The notes under the pieces are model-generated. The model saw nothing but the letters and a program-made list of their open reading frames with translations. It searched no databases and was not told where the DNA came from. DNA of 44,373 nt from a virus: the IMG/VR virus record IMGVR_UViG_3300037237_000490, positions 1 through 44,373 of that record; one strand, written 5' to 3'. Each line of letters starts with the position of its first letter. Position 1 is the stretch's first letter. Shown here in pieces: positions 21,277 through 30,231 of the stretch. Made by a program: the position numbers and the translations under genes.

Positions 21277-23320
21277 CATCCAACTGCCGACTCTCGCCGC
21301 GCGCTTCCAGCGCCCGCTGGCCCGCGTGCTGGGCGCCGCAGGAGCCGCCTGGCGGCCGGTCGCTCCGCCTCCGACCGACGTATGGAGCGAACGCAACCTG
21401 ATGCTGCCGGCCGACACCTCGGCCGCGCCGGGGCCGTTCGATCTCAGCCGCCGCCCCTACTGGCGCGAGCCGCTGTCGCTGATGGATGATCCCGAGATCC
21501 ACTCCATTACGATCATGGGCGACGCCCAGGGCGGCAAGACCGTGGGCCTGATGGCCATGCTCATCAGCCGGCACACCTGCAGCCCCGCGCCGTCCATGCT
21601 GGTCACTCCCGACCAGGACTCGAGCCGCGAGCTCCGCGACAAGGTCTACGGAATCTGCGACGCCTCGCCGGCGATCGCCGGGCTCGTGCCTCCGCCGCGG
21701 CTGCGCAACGATCGCTCGATCGACCTGGGCACCATGCTGTGCTACCTGGCCTACAGCGGCAGCGCCCAAACCATGCGCGGCCGTCCCTGCAAGTTCGTGT
21801 TCGCAACCGAGGTCGACGTCTGGCGCGACGATCCCCGCCTCGGCGCCAGCGCTCAGCTGATCAAGGCCCGCACCAAAGCCTTCCGCGAGAGCGACTACAA
21901 AGTCGTTTACGAAAGCACGCCCACCGACGACGCCAGCACGATCGCCGCCCTCTATGCCCACAGCGATCGTCGCAAGTTCCACGTGCCCTGCCCGCGTTGC
22001 CGCCATTGGCAGGAGCTGCGGTTCTTCCCTCACACCCGGGGTCCCTATGGCGGCTGCGGCGGCGTGGCCGGCCTGGTCAACAAGCACGGCGCGCGACTGA
22101 CGCCGGCCAAGGCTCGGCGCGAGGCGTACTACCTCTGCGAAAAGGGCTGCCGCATCGACAGCGAAGCCAAGGCCGAGATGATCGTGGCCGGGGTCTGGGT
22201 GCCGCGCGGCCAGTCGATCGACGAGGCCTCGGGCGCGCCACGGCTCGTTGGCCGCCCCAGCCGCTCGCCGCGCAACGCCGGCTTTCAAATTTCGGCGCTC
22301 TATGCTCCCAACCTGTCCTTCGGCGACGTGGCCGAGGCCTTTCTGGAGCATCGCGAGAACAACCAGCTGCGCGCCTTCTTCAACAACTGGCTCGGCCTGC
22401 CCGACAAGGCCGCGGCCAAGCTGCCCCACTGGAAGAAGCTAGGTCAGCGACTGGCCTGGCAACACCGCCGCGGCACCGTGCCCGCCGAGGCTTATTTCCT
22501 CACCAGCCAGGCCGACGTGCAGAAAGACCGTAGCTATTACGGAGTGCGGGCCTGGGGCAACGGGCGCACCAGCTGGCTCGTCGATTGGGAATGCATCCCG
22601 AAGGACGAGCCAACCGTCGCCGAGCAGCGCGGCGGCGCGCCGATCGCCGGCGACCTGGCACGCTTGGAGCTGGAGGTGCTCGAGGCTCGCTTCCCGCTGG
22701 TCGGCAAAAACCCCTGGGGCCTGGATTTCTTGCCGGTGCGATTGCTGGGCGTCGACTGCAACTATCGCATGTTCGAAGTCCACAACTTCGTGCATCGCGC
22801 ACGCACCCGCTACGGCGATCGCGTCCGCGCCACACGCGGCGATCACAAGGTCGATCCGTCGCAGCTCTATCGGATGAACCGCGTCGATACCAACGCCCGC
22901 ACCGGTGAGCGTTACGAAGGCGGCCTCGAGCTGTGGGGCGTCTCGGTCGACGTCTTCCGCGAGCAGCAGTTGGCGCTCTTTGGCTATCCGCCGGCCGAGC
23001 CCGGCGGCTGGCGCCTGACGGCCGACGTGCTCGAGCTCGGCACAGACTACTTGCGGCAGATCGTCAACCAGGGCCCTCAGATCACCGTCTCGCCGGCCGG
23101 CAAGAAGGTCCGCCGCTGGGTCACGCGCGACCCGGCGCTCGGCGAGCATTATTGGGACATCGAAGTCCTGCAGCTCGCGCTCGCCCACATGATCACCGGC
23201 GGCGAATGGGATCTCGACAAGTTCGCACCGCCGGTTCCACCGGTCGAGCCGAAGGACGCAGCCGCGCATCCACTGTTGGCCGCGCGCGACAACATCGGCG
23301 AATCGTTCGCCGCCCGTTAA
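21263..23320 (+). CDS. terL: Terminase large subunit, GpA family
   Basis: 685 residues, the size of lambda gpA. Residues 60-80 read as the family's PFDLSRRPYWREPL entry, then Walker A GDAQGGKT (86-93), a Walker B-like strand FVFATEVD (178-185) and a zinc-binding pair with CPRC and CEKGC. The nuclease half carries LLGVDCNYR. It powers DNA entry into the head and cuts the concatemer. The start overlaps TerS by 14 bases in another frame. The gene is complete, with no missing key motif seen. Confidence 0.95.
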   Translation: MVTANIQLPTLAARFQRPLARVLGAAGAAWRPVAPPPTDVWSERNLMLPADTSAAPGPFDLSRRPYWREPLSLMDDPEIHSITIMGDAQGGKTVGLMAMLISRHTCSPAPSMLVTPDQDSSRELRDKVYGICDASPAIAGLVPPPRLRNDRSIDLGTMLCYLAYSGSAQTMRGRPCKFVFATEVDVWRDDPRLGASAQLIKARTKAFRESDYKVVYESTPTDDASTIAALYAHSDRRKFHVPCPRCRHWQELRFFPHTRGPYGGCGGVAGLVNKHGARLTPAKARREAYYLCEKGCRIDSEAKAEMIVAGVWVPRGQSIDEASGAPRLVGRPSRSPRNAGFQISALYAPNLSFGDVAEAFLEHRENNQLRAFFNNWLGLPDKAAAKLPHWKKLGQRLAWQHRRGTVPAEAYFLTSQADVQKDRSYYGVRAWGNGRTSWLVDWECIPKDEPTVAEQRGGAPIAGDLARLELEVLEARFPLVGKNPWGLDFLPVRLLGVDCNYRMFEVHNFVHRARTRYGDRVRATRGDHKVDPSQLYRMNRVDTNARTGERYEGGLELWGVSVDVFREQQLALFGYPPAEPGGWRLTADVLELGTDYLRQIVNQGPQITVSPAGKKVRRWVTRDPALGEHYWDIEVLQLALAHMITGGEWDLDKFAPPVPPVEPKDAAAHPLLAARDNIGESFAAR

Positions 23321-23336
23321 CCCAGGAGCCACCACC

Positions 23337-23699
23337 ATGGCCAAGCATCAGTACCAGCGTCCGAATGAAACGGATCCGGCCAAAAATGAAACGAACCTGG
23401 CCAAACCCGAGACGGGCGCGCCTGACAAGCCAGCGGCGCCTCTGGGCCTGCAGGCCGGCGCGCCCGACTCGGCCGAGACCACGCATGGGCGCCAGAACGC
23501 CGCCGGCAGTGAGCGACCGCGGCCCGAGTGTCCCTATTGCAAAATCCCCTGCGGCGCGGGCTCGACGCACGGCTATTTCACTTACTACTATTGCTCCAAC
23601 GAGGGTTGCACGTATTCAATCAAGGTGCCGCGGCCGCAGATGAAAAAGCAGCTGGAGCAGGACGCCGGCGACGACGCCCGCGGCTTTTCGGCGCGATAG
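23337..23699 (+). CDS. Small protein with C-terminal zinc ribbon
   Basis: 120 residues, AGGAG before the ATG. The first 60 residues are low-complexity, rich in Pro, Ala, Asn and Lys. Residues 62-95 carry CPYCKIPCG, then YYYCSNEGC, a zinc ribbon. It follows terL by 16 bases, so it may assist packaging or DNA handling. No family named. Confidence 0.6.
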   Translation: MAKHQYQRPNETDPAKNETNLAKPETGAPDKPAAPLGLQAGAPDSAETTHGRQNAAGSERPRPECPYCKIPCGAGSTHGYFTYYYCSNEGCTYSIKVPRPQMKKQLEQDAGDDARGFSAR

Positions 23700-23725
23700 A
23701 GCGGTCAAACGAAGGGGGGCAGACG

Positions 23726-24136
23726 ATGCGCACGATGGCCATCTTGGAGGTTTCCTGGGAATGCCAGATCGTCGAATTTATTTCGGGAGTGTTCTGCGAT
23801 CCGCAGGACATGACCGGCTCGCTGATCTCCGACGGAGAGCCGACGATGATCATTCCCGACGGATCGCTGGTTTTAGGCGTCACGTCGCCCTACGCGGGTC
23901 GCTTCGCCAGTTGCAACCTTTTAATTGCGCACCCGAGGCTGCGCGGCGTGCCCGACGGAGAAGAGCTGCCATTGCTCCTTGGCGCCCGCAGAATGATCGC
24001 CCGCGCCGATGAGGGCGACCCAGGCGGACCGGTCACCTCGATCCGCGAGCTCGCGGACAAGTACGGCATCACGATCAGAGCCGAACTCGCCGATCCGCCG
24101 CGCCAAACCTGGCGCGATCGTCCGCCGCTGTTGTAA
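23726..24136 (+). CDS. Hypothetical protein in the packaging module
   Basis: 136 residues from the ATG at 23726, GAAGGGGGG upstream. A beta-rich first half (MTGSLISDGEPTMIIPDGSL) is followed by a helix-containing half ending with a tail TWRDRPPLL. No recognised domain. Conserved position between terminase and portal suggests a small head or regulatory protein. Confidence 0.5.
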   Translation: MRTMAILEVSWECQIVEFISGVFCDPQDMTGSLISDGEPTMIIPDGSLVLGVTSPYAGRFASCNLLIAHPRLRGVPDGEELPLLLGARRMIARADEGDPGGPVTSIRELADKYGITIRAELADPPRQTWRDRPPLL

Positions 24137-24162
24137 ACCGACCTTTGATGAAAGGATTCGCG

Positions 24163-24369
24163 ATGGGCGACACTTGCTTTAACTGCAAATACTTCCGAGC
24201 CGCTGGCGGCGCAAAACAGGTTCCCCTCATCGGCGAGCCAGCGCCAGGACTCTGCGTCCGATTCCCGCCGACGATGATTGCCAATGGCCAGGGGCAGGCG
24301 ATCCCTGTTCCCACGCTCGCCATCTCCGAAGGCTACTGCGGTGAGCACCGAACCGGGCTGATCGTCTAA
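24163..24369 (+). CDS. Four-Cys small phage protein
   Basis: 68 residues from the ATG at 24163, AAAGGA upstream. Four Cys in the order CFNCKYF (6-12), GLCVRFPP (about 27-34) and GYCGEH (about 56-61) can bind one zinc or an iron-sulfur cluster. The 'C.NC.YF...G.C.R.PP...WCGEF' pattern is one I recall from many small phage and bacterial proteins of unknown role. The tRNA-Arg gene follows after 16 bases. Confidence 0.6.
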   Translation: MGDTCFNCKYFRAAGGAKQVPLIGEPAPGLCVRFPPTMIANGQGQAIPVPTLAISEGYCGEHRTGLIV

Positions 24370-24385
24370 GCCGACGGTCCTCCGA

Positions 24386-24459
24386 CCGCGCGTAGCTCAA
24401 CTGGACAGAGCTGCCGAGTTCTAATCGGCCGGTTGTGGGTTCGAGTCCCACCGCGCGAA
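24386..24459 (+). tRNA. tRNA-Arg (anticodon UCU), phage-borne
   Basis: Cloverleaf: acceptor CCGCGCG with CGCGCGA, so the first position is a C-A mismatch; D stem GCTC/GAGC; anticodon stem GCCGA/TCGGC with loop GTTCTAA (anticodon TCT); 5-base variable loop; T stem GTGGG/CCCAC with loop TTCGAGT; discriminator A. It reads AGA and AGG, which are rare codons in such GC-rich genes. It sits between packaging and head genes, so it is part of the phage. Confidence 0.9.
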
Positions 24460-24514
24460 ATCGCCCTACCCTCCAAACGCGCTGGCGGCTTTCCTAGCCT
24501 GCCGTCTCCCCTTC

Positions 24515-24528
24515 ATTTCGCCCGAAAT
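24515..24528. promoter_or_regulatory. ATTTCG-NN-CGAAAT palindrome, site 3
   Basis: ATTTCG-CC-CGAAAT, in the 190-bp gap between tRNA-Arg and the head genes, 121 bp before the gpW-like start. ATATTTCCC follows. Nothing else is recognised in this gap. Confidence 0.6.
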
Positions 24529-24649
24529 ATTTCCCTCGGTTTGTAAAAGCGGCCTGCGGATGAAGCTGCGCGCTCCCGTACTGTCGGACCTCTGGACGAG
24601 TTCTTCGCCAAGCCGATTTTTCTAGTCCACCGCTCGCCGAGGCCCCGCC

Positions 24650-24892
24650 ATCAACCCCCAAGACCTTCTCGATGCCGTCAATACCGAGCTGCTCAACCGC
24701 CTGCAAAACGGCGGCTATGCGGAGTACTCGGACGGAGATCATCGTTTCGTCGGCATGTCGCTGAGGGAACTGCGCGAGTTTCGCTCCGAACTGATGGCCG
24801 AGGTCGGCGCCGGCAGCACGTTCAGCTCGATCGTGCCGGTCGAGCAGCCAGGCCTGGGCGATCCCGGCCCGATTGGGCCGTACTGCTACTGA
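24650..24892 (+). CDS. gpW-like head-tail connector with a probable AUC start codon
   Basis: 80 residues if read from ATC at 24650. The text NPQDLLDAVNTELLNRLQNG, then HRFVGMSLRELREFRSEL matches the gpW-type connectors that precede portal genes ('DLL.AI...SL.EL...R..L'). The in-frame stop TAG at 24623 and the absence of any ATG, GTG or TTG before 24746 leave ATC as the best start; GAGG lies 7 bases before it. Starting at the internal ATG would remove the first helix. Either the codon is a rare natural AUC start or there is one base error. Confidence 0.65.
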   Translation: MNPQDLLDAVNTELLNRLQNGGYAEYSDGDHRFVGMSLRELREFRSELMAEVGAGSTFSSIVPVEQPGLGDPGPIGPYCY

Positions 24893-24917
24893 CATTCCGC
24901 TCGCTTTTCGGATCCGC

Positions 24918-26552
24918 ATGCGCACGCCCACCCCCGCCGAATTCGACGCCGCGCTCGAGGTCCTCGGCGCCGAGCCCCCCGTAGCGGCGGTTCCGGGCCA
25001 GGAGCTGGCGATCGGCTTCAACACCTCGACCAACTCGGGCACTAGCTACCACGGCGGCTCGATCGAGGCCCTCACCCGCAACTGGCTGCCGCGGCACCGT
25101 TCGGGCGACGACGCCCTGCGCGATAGCGCCTTCCTGCTGCACGCGCGCATCGAAGATCTGATCCGCAATGAGCCATCCCTCGAGCAAGCGGCTCGCGTGC
25201 TGGTCAAGCACATCATCGGCAAGGGCATTACGACCTTTGCCGCCGCGCAGGTCGGCCGCGACGAGGACGAGGAGTTCAACGACGAGAGCGATCTGCTGTT
25301 CGACGAATTCGCCGAGCTGGAGATCGACGCCGAGGGCAAGCACGCGTGGCCCGAAATGCAGTGGCACCTGCAGGAGCAAACGATCATCCAGGGCGATGGC
25401 ATCCTGCTGGAGTGCATGGACAACCGCCGCGGCCGCAGCGTGCCCATCTGTTGGCAGCAGCTCGAGGCCGATCAGCTCGACACCACCAAAAACTATCCGG
25501 CCGGCGCCGATGGCAACGAAAACCGCATTGTCCGCGGCGTCGAGCTCGACCGCCGCAACCGGGCGGTCGCCTACTGGATCTGGGACGCGCACCCTTACGA
25601 CTCGTCGAGCGGCTGGACTGCGCTAAGCAGCCGCGTGCCGGCCGCACGCGTCACGCACTATTTCGTGCCGTTCGGCAAACACTCGATGACCCGCGGCGTC
25701 AGCTGGTTCCATGCCCTGGTCCGTGCCACGCGCGATGCCGACTGGTTCGTCGGCAGCGAGCTTACGGCCGCGGCTTTGGGTGCGCTGCTGGTGATGGTCC
25801 ACAAAGCCGAAAAGCCCACGCAGGCCGGCCTCGGTTTCAGCGACCTGATGCCCGGCTCCGACCAGTTCGGCAATCCGCAGGTCAAGCTGGGGCCCGGCAT
25901 CAAGGCCACGATCGGTATCAACGAAGAGATCGAGATCGCCGAGAGCGTGCGGCCCAGTAAACAGGTCGGACCCTTCATGCAGTTCATTCGCCAGGAACAG
26001 GCGATGGGCACGGGGCTCAGCTATATCAGCTTCACCGGCGACTATAGCAACACCAGCTTCTCGAGCGCCCACGGCGCGATCAATGACGAGAGCGCCTACA
26101 TCGAGCCGCTGCAGGGCCGCGTCGCTCGCCGCGTCGTCTGCCCCGTGCGACGCCGCTGGACCGAAGTGGCCGCGGGCTACGGATTGTTCCGCAGCCTGTC
26201 GCCCGCACAGTTCGTCGCCCAGCGCCGACGCTGGCAGCGGCTGACCTACATGGGGCCCGGTCGCCGGCTGCTAGATCCCAATAAACAGCGCGAGGCCGCC
26301 ACCTCCGGCATGCGCGCGGCCCTCTCGGACCTCATTGGTGAGTGCGCCGCCGAGGGGCGGCACTGGAAGACCGTGATCCGCAATAAGGCCAAGGTCGAGG
26401 CCTACGCCCGCAAGATGAAAACCACCCTCGACTGGTCGAAAGGCGCGAGCGCGCCCGACGGCGCAGCCGCCGACGAAATCTTGCCGGCTGGTGCCAAGCC
26501 CGCGCGCGAGCCCGTGGCCGCGGGCGCCTTTGACGACACCGAACTGGAATAG
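24918..26552 (+). CDS. Portal protein, lambda gpB-type
   Basis: 544 residues from the ATG at 24918; the frame is open from 24873 but overlaps the upstream gene. Typical gpB-type features: an N-terminal LTRNWLPRHRSGDDALRDS-type segment, the helix EDLIRNEPSLEQAARVLVKHI, the clip/stem region with FHALVRATRDADWFVGSEL, and the C-terminal SYISFTGDYSNTSFSSA. Twelve copies form the ring through which DNA enters and leaves the head. It is followed after three bases by the capsid gene. Confidence 0.92.
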   Translation: MRTPTPAEFDAALEVLGAEPPVAAVPGQELAIGFNTSTNSGTSYHGGSIEALTRNWLPRHRSGDDALRDSAFLLHARIEDLIRNEPSLEQAARVLVKHIIGKGITTFAAAQVGRDEDEEFNDESDLLFDEFAELEIDAEGKHAWPEMQWHLQEQTIIQGDGILLECMDNRRGRSVPICWQQLEADQLDTTKNYPAGADGNENRIVRGVELDRRNRAVAYWIWDAHPYDSSSGWTALSSRVPAARVTHYFVPFGKHSMTRGVSWFHALVRATRDADWFVGSELTAAALGALLVMVHKAEKPTQAGLGFSDLMPGSDQFGNPQVKLGPGIKATIGINEEIEIAESVRPSKQVGPFMQFIRQEQAMGTGLSYISFTGDYSNTSFSSAHGAINDESAYIEPLQGRVARRVVCPVRRRWTEVAAGYGLFRSLSPAQFVAQRRRWQRLTYMGPGRRLLDPNKQREAATSGMRAALSDLIGECAAEGRHWKTVIRNKAKVEAYARKMKTTLDWSKGASAPDGAAADEILPAGAKPAREPVAAGAFDDTELE

Positions 26553-26555
26553 TCG

Positions 26556-29270
26556 ATGACCATCCGTTCCAAACGAAAACATCGCGTCCGTCGCGTCGTC
26601 GCCGCCGTCTGTGAAAACGGCTGGGCGATCGATCCGGCCAAGATGGCGCTGATCGTCGAGTTTCTCGAGATGCGCGCCGGCGGCTTCGAGCTCACGCCCG
26701 AGGAGATCGCCGCGCGAATCGGCGCCGGCGCCCGCGCGTCGCTGTTCGAAGACGATGACGACGACAGCGAGCTGGAGCTGATCAAGGGCGTGGCTGTGCT
26801 GCCGCTCTATGGCGTGCTCGCGCCGCGGCTGGACGGCATGATGGCCATCTCCGGAGGCACCAGCACGCAGCAGTTCGCCAGCGTCTTCAACGATGCGGTC
26901 GGTTCGCCCGAAGTGAAGGCGATCGTGATCGACGTCGACTCGCCCGGTGGCACGGTCGCCGGCGGCCAGGAATTGGCCGATCTGATCTACAACGCCCGCG
27001 GCAGCAAACCGATTCACTCGGTGTCGAATTCCCAGATGGCATCGGCCGCGCTGTGGATCGGCACTGGGGCCGACAAGGTGCACGTCAGCCATTCGAGCTC
27101 GACCGGATCGGTGGGCGTGATCGCCGTGCAGCGTGAAAACAGTAAGGCCCTCGAGAAGGCCGGCACCAAGTTCAACGTCATTTCCGCCGGCGAGCACAAG
27201 GCCGACGGCAACCCCTACGAGCCCTTGAGCGACTCGGCACGCGCCGCGATGCAAAGCCGCATCGACGACATGTACGACCTGTTCGTCGGCGCCCTGGCCC
27301 GCAACCGCGGCATCACCGCCGAGGCCGTCGAAGAGCGCTTCGGCCAGGGGCAGTCATTCGTAGCCGCCAAAGCGGTGGCCGCCGGCATGGCCGACGACGT
27401 GGCCACGCTCGACCAGGTGGTGCGCAGTCTGGCCAGCACGGCCGTCAGCGTGGCGATGCCCAAGTTTCCAACGTTCATTCTCGATCAACAACCCCCCGTA
27501 ACTATGCAGGAGGCACCCGCCGTGTGGGAACAACTTAGAGCGGCTCTCGTCGCGCAGGGATGCTGCGCCGCCACAGCCAGTGAGACCGAAGTCAAAGCCG
27601 TGGCCGCCGTATTCCTGGCCGGCCGCGGTCACAAGTTCACGTCGCCCGAAGCGGCGTTGGCGATCGTCAACTCGCCGCCGCCCGCGGCCGAGTCGGCCTG
27701 GTCGCCCTTGCGTACGGCGCTCGTCGCCCAACGCTTCTGCGCCCCCCACGCCAGCGACGAGCAGGTCAAGAGCGCCGCCAGCGTGTTCTTGAACGTGCGC
27801 GGTCAACAGTTCACGACGCCAGAGGCGGCGCTGGCGATCGTCAACGCATCGCAGGCCACCCCGCCGATCGTTGGCGCGTTCGTGCAGCCCGACGCGACGG
27901 CGGCAGCCCAGGCGGCCCTGGCCGGTGAGCGCGAGCGCGTCCGCAGCCTGCGTGCTCGCGGGCAGGCCCTCGGTATTTCGGCCGAAATCGTCGACGCCGC
28001 GATTGACGGCGGCCAGCCCGTCGAGGCGGCGCTTCTCAAGTGGACCGACAAGCTGGCCGACGGCTCGCCGCCGGTGACCCGCGGGCCCAGCGTGATCGGC
28101 TCGAACGTCGAGAACGTGTTCGTCGGCGCTTCCGAGGCCCTCTTCGCCCGCTCCTGCGCGATGGGCTCCAGCCGTCCGTTGCCGACAGCCCCCAAGCCCC
28201 AGCCGCTATCCGCCGCCGCCAAACCGTTCGAGCGGATGCACCTCTCGAATATCTGCAGCGCCGTGCTCGAGATGCGGGGCATTCGCTGCAGCTCGCTGAG
28301 CAACGAGCAGGTCGCGCAGCTGTATCTGAAAACCACGGCCAACGACTTCGTGCCGCTGGCCGGCCAGTTCGGCGAGCCCAGCTACAACACGCCGGGTCTG
28401 TACCCGAACCTGTTGAGCGCGCTGGCCAATAAGATCATGGATGCCGCGGCCCCGTTCGCGCCGGCCACCTATCGCCAATGGACCTACGAGCTGGAGCCGG
28501 TCAACGACTTCCTGCCGCGGACGATGATCGCGATGGGCGCCAGCGGTGAGCTGCCGTTGGTGAAGGATGGAGAAGACTTCACCCAGTCGTCGGTCGCCGA
28601 GGAAGCCAGTTTCATTGGGGTAGACAAATACGGCGACGAGTTCCTGATGACCCCCGTGATGATCGCCAATAACAATCTGCAGGCCTTCAGCGACATTGCC
28701 CAGGACAAGAGCATCGCCGGCGAGCTCACGCTCAATCGGCTGTGCGTCAACCTGTTGACCGGCAATCCGGCCTTGGTCGACAACATCGCGTTCTTTAACG
28801 CGAGCCATGGCAACTTGATTGCCGGCGGCTCGGGCGGAGTGGTCACCGTGGCCCAGCTGGGTCCGATGCGCCAGCTGATGCGCAATCAGACCTCTCCTGG
28901 CGCCAAGCGCAAGCTGTCGTTCCCGCCGGTCATCGCCCTGGTGCCGACAAGCCTCGAAACCGGCGCCGAGCAGGTCCTGCTGCCCTCGAACATGATCCCC
29001 CAGACCGACGCCAACGTGAACGTGTTCCGCAGCCGGATCCAGCCGGTGGTCGACCCGATGCTCGACGACGCCAGCACCCTGATTTGGTACCTGTTCGCGG
29101 ACCCGCGGATGGTGCGCACGATCGTGATCGCCTTCATGCAAGGCTACCAGGGCGGCGCGCGTCAGTCGTATTACAACCCCAAGAACCAGTGCCAAGTCTT
29201 CCAGATCGACTGCCGCTTTGCCGCGGCCGTGCGCAACTGGCGCGGAGCCGTGATGAACACGGGCAACTAG
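26556..29270 (+). CDS. Prohead protease (S49) fused to major capsid protein
   Basis: 904 residues. Residues 75-285 are an S49/SppA-ClpP-type protease: DVDSPGGTVAGG, catalytic Ser163 in SQMASAALW and Lys215 in AGEHKADGNPYEP. Residues about 325-440 hold two copies of a 50-residue unit (LR-ALVAQ--C, then VFL--RG--FT-PEAALAIVN), then a charged scaffold-like stretch. From about 540 onward is a major capsid protein (AKPFERMHLSNICSAVLEMRG, with TYRQWTYELEPVNDF). The fused form is known as 'prohead protease/major capsid fusion'. The protease should release the shell protein by self-cleavage. The site near 27975 in the linker is a copy of the recurrent palindrome. Confidence 0.92.
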   Translation: MTIRSKRKHRVRRVVAAVCENGWAIDPAKMALIVEFLEMRAGGFELTPEEIAARIGAGARASLFEDDDDDSELELIKGVAVLPLYGVLAPRLDGMMAISGGTSTQQFASVFNDAVGSPEVKAIVIDVDSPGGTVAGGQELADLIYNARGSKPIHSVSNSQMASAALWIGTGADKVHVSHSSSTGSVGVIAVQRENSKALEKAGTKFNVISAGEHKADGNPYEPLSDSARAAMQSRIDDMYDLFVGALARNRGITAEAVEERFGQGQSFVAAKAVAAGMADDVATLDQVVRSLASTAVSVAMPKFPTFILDQQPPVTMQEAPAVWEQLRAALVAQGCCAATASETEVKAVAAVFLAGRGHKFTSPEAALAIVNSPPPAAESAWSPLRTALVAQRFCAPHASDEQVKSAASVFLNVRGQQFTTPEAALAIVNASQATPPIVGAFVQPDATAAAQAALAGERERVRSLRARGQALGISAEIVDAAIDGGQPVEAALLKWTDKLADGSPPVTRGPSVIGSNVENVFVGASEALFARSCAMGSSRPLPTAPKPQPLSAAAKPFERMHLSNICSAVLEMRGIRCSSLSNEQVAQLYLKTTANDFVPLAGQFGEPSYNTPGLYPNLLSALANKIMDAAAPFAPATYRQWTYELEPVNDFLPRTMIAMGASGELPLVKDGEDFTQSSVAEEASFIGVDKYGDEFLMTPVMIANNNLQAFSDIAQDKSIAGELTLNRLCVNLLTGNPALVDNIAFFNASHGNLIAGGSGGVVTVAQLGPMRQLMRNQTSPGAKRKLSFPPVIALVPTSLETGAEQVLLPSNMIPQTDANVNVFRSRIQPVVDPMLDDASTLIWYLFADPRMVRTIVIAFMQGYQGGARQSYYNPKNQCQVFQIDCRFAAAVRNWRGAVMNTGN
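27975..27988. promoter_or_regulatory. ATTTCG-NN-CGAAAT palindrome, site 4 (inside capsid fusion)
   Basis: ATTTCG-GC-CGAAAT in the scaffold-like part, encoding ISAEI. It may be incidental coding. Confidence 0.4.
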
Positions 29271-29412
29271 AAAAACCAGACGCCTCTGGCGGCCGGCGTG
29301 CCTCTTGGAACCACCAGGCGCGCCGCTGCCGCCGGGGCGATGGAAATCGCCTTGGCGGTTTCCCAGTTCCTTCAAACCAGCCTTCAGCACATAGCCACCG
29401 AGGGTCACGAAC

Positions 29413-30114
29413 ATGTCGCTCGACGTCCTTTCACTCGATTATCGTTTCTACGGCATCGCGAAGCCGCCCGCCGTGGCCAGCGCCGCCGGAGGTCCCTGGT
29501 GCAGCAAGATCACCGCCGGCGGCTCGCCGACCATTTCAAGTGCGCTGGGCCTGATGAGCCTGGCGCTAGACAGCACGGTGGAAATTCAAAACCTCTGCCT
29601 GTACTGGGGCGACGACCTGGCCCTCACGATTGGCCAGATCGTTTCGCTTGACATCTGGGCCAGCGTGAGCGCCGCCCTGAATGGCGTCATCACCGCCAGC
29701 TTTGGGTTGGCCAGCGCTCGCAACGATGCGATCGCTTCGATTTCCCAGTACCTGCTGTTCCAGCTGAACGGCAACAACAACTTGTCCGCGCTGTCGAAAG
29801 ACGGCTCGCACAACGTGGCGGCCACGGCCACCGGCCTGACGCTCTCGACCACGATCCGCAGGTTTTCGTTCGACCTGGCCTCCGGCGTGCTCACGCAAAG
29901 CGCGCCCAACCTCTCGCTGGGAGGCTCGGCCAACGTGCGCGTCGCGGCCGAAAACAGCCAGGGCCTGGCGCGGACGGTGCTCGCCAGCACGCCGGTCAAC
30001 ATGAGCGGCTACACCGGGGGCCTGCAACCGTTCTTCCAGCTCCAGAAGACCAGCAACGCCGCCGTCGGCACGCTGAACCTGCAACGGATGCTGATCCGCT
30101 ACAAGCAAAACTAA
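29413..30114 (+). CDS. Predicted head decoration or structural protein
   Basis: 233 residues, ATG at 29413 with GAGGGT upstream. It is beta-rich with many Ser, Ala, Leu and Asn residues, in an orderly series of strands, and no recognised motif. Directly after the capsid gene, so it is probably a shell decoration or cement protein. The 142-bp gap before it begins with GCCTCTGGCGGC and contains GGCGAT-GGAA-ATCGCC, resembling the start and one hairpin of the repeated element found later. Confidence 0.55.
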   Translation: MSLDVLSLDYRFYGIAKPPAVASAAGGPWCSKITAGGSPTISSALGLMSLALDSTVEIQNLCLYWGDDLALTIGQIVSLDIWASVSAALNGVITASFGLASARNDAIASISQYLLFQLNGNNNLSALSKDGSHNVAATATGLTLSTTIRRFSFDLASGVLTQSAPNLSLGGSANVRVAAENSQGLARTVLASTPVNMSGYTGGLQPFFQLQKTSNAAVGTLNLQRMLIRYKQN

Positions 30115-30118
30115 AGAG

Positions 30119-30206
30119 GCCTCCGGCGGCCCGCGAGCCGCGGGGGGCGGTGTAAGAAATCGTACATCGCCTGTCGCGGCGTCGCGACCGCCCGCCGCGC
30201 AGGCGC
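30119..30206 (+). repeat. Duplicated multi-hairpin element, copy X
   Basis: Begins four bases after a stop codon. Elements: GCCT...AGGC and GGCGG...CCGCC closing stems, CCCGCG-AGC-CGCGGG, GGCGGTGTA/TACATCGCC (loop AGAAATCG) and GTCGCG-GCGT-CGCGAC. The last 48 bases match copy Y at 46 positions, and the first hairpin block is identical over 26 bases. Confidence 0.85.
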
Positions 30207-30231
30207 TTTCCCTTTCCTCGTTTGGTTTCTC

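Noticed and set aside
24873-24917. Earlier TTG start for portal
   Set aside because: It would lie inside the gpW-like gene and adds residues unlike portal N termini; the ATG at 24918 is preferred.
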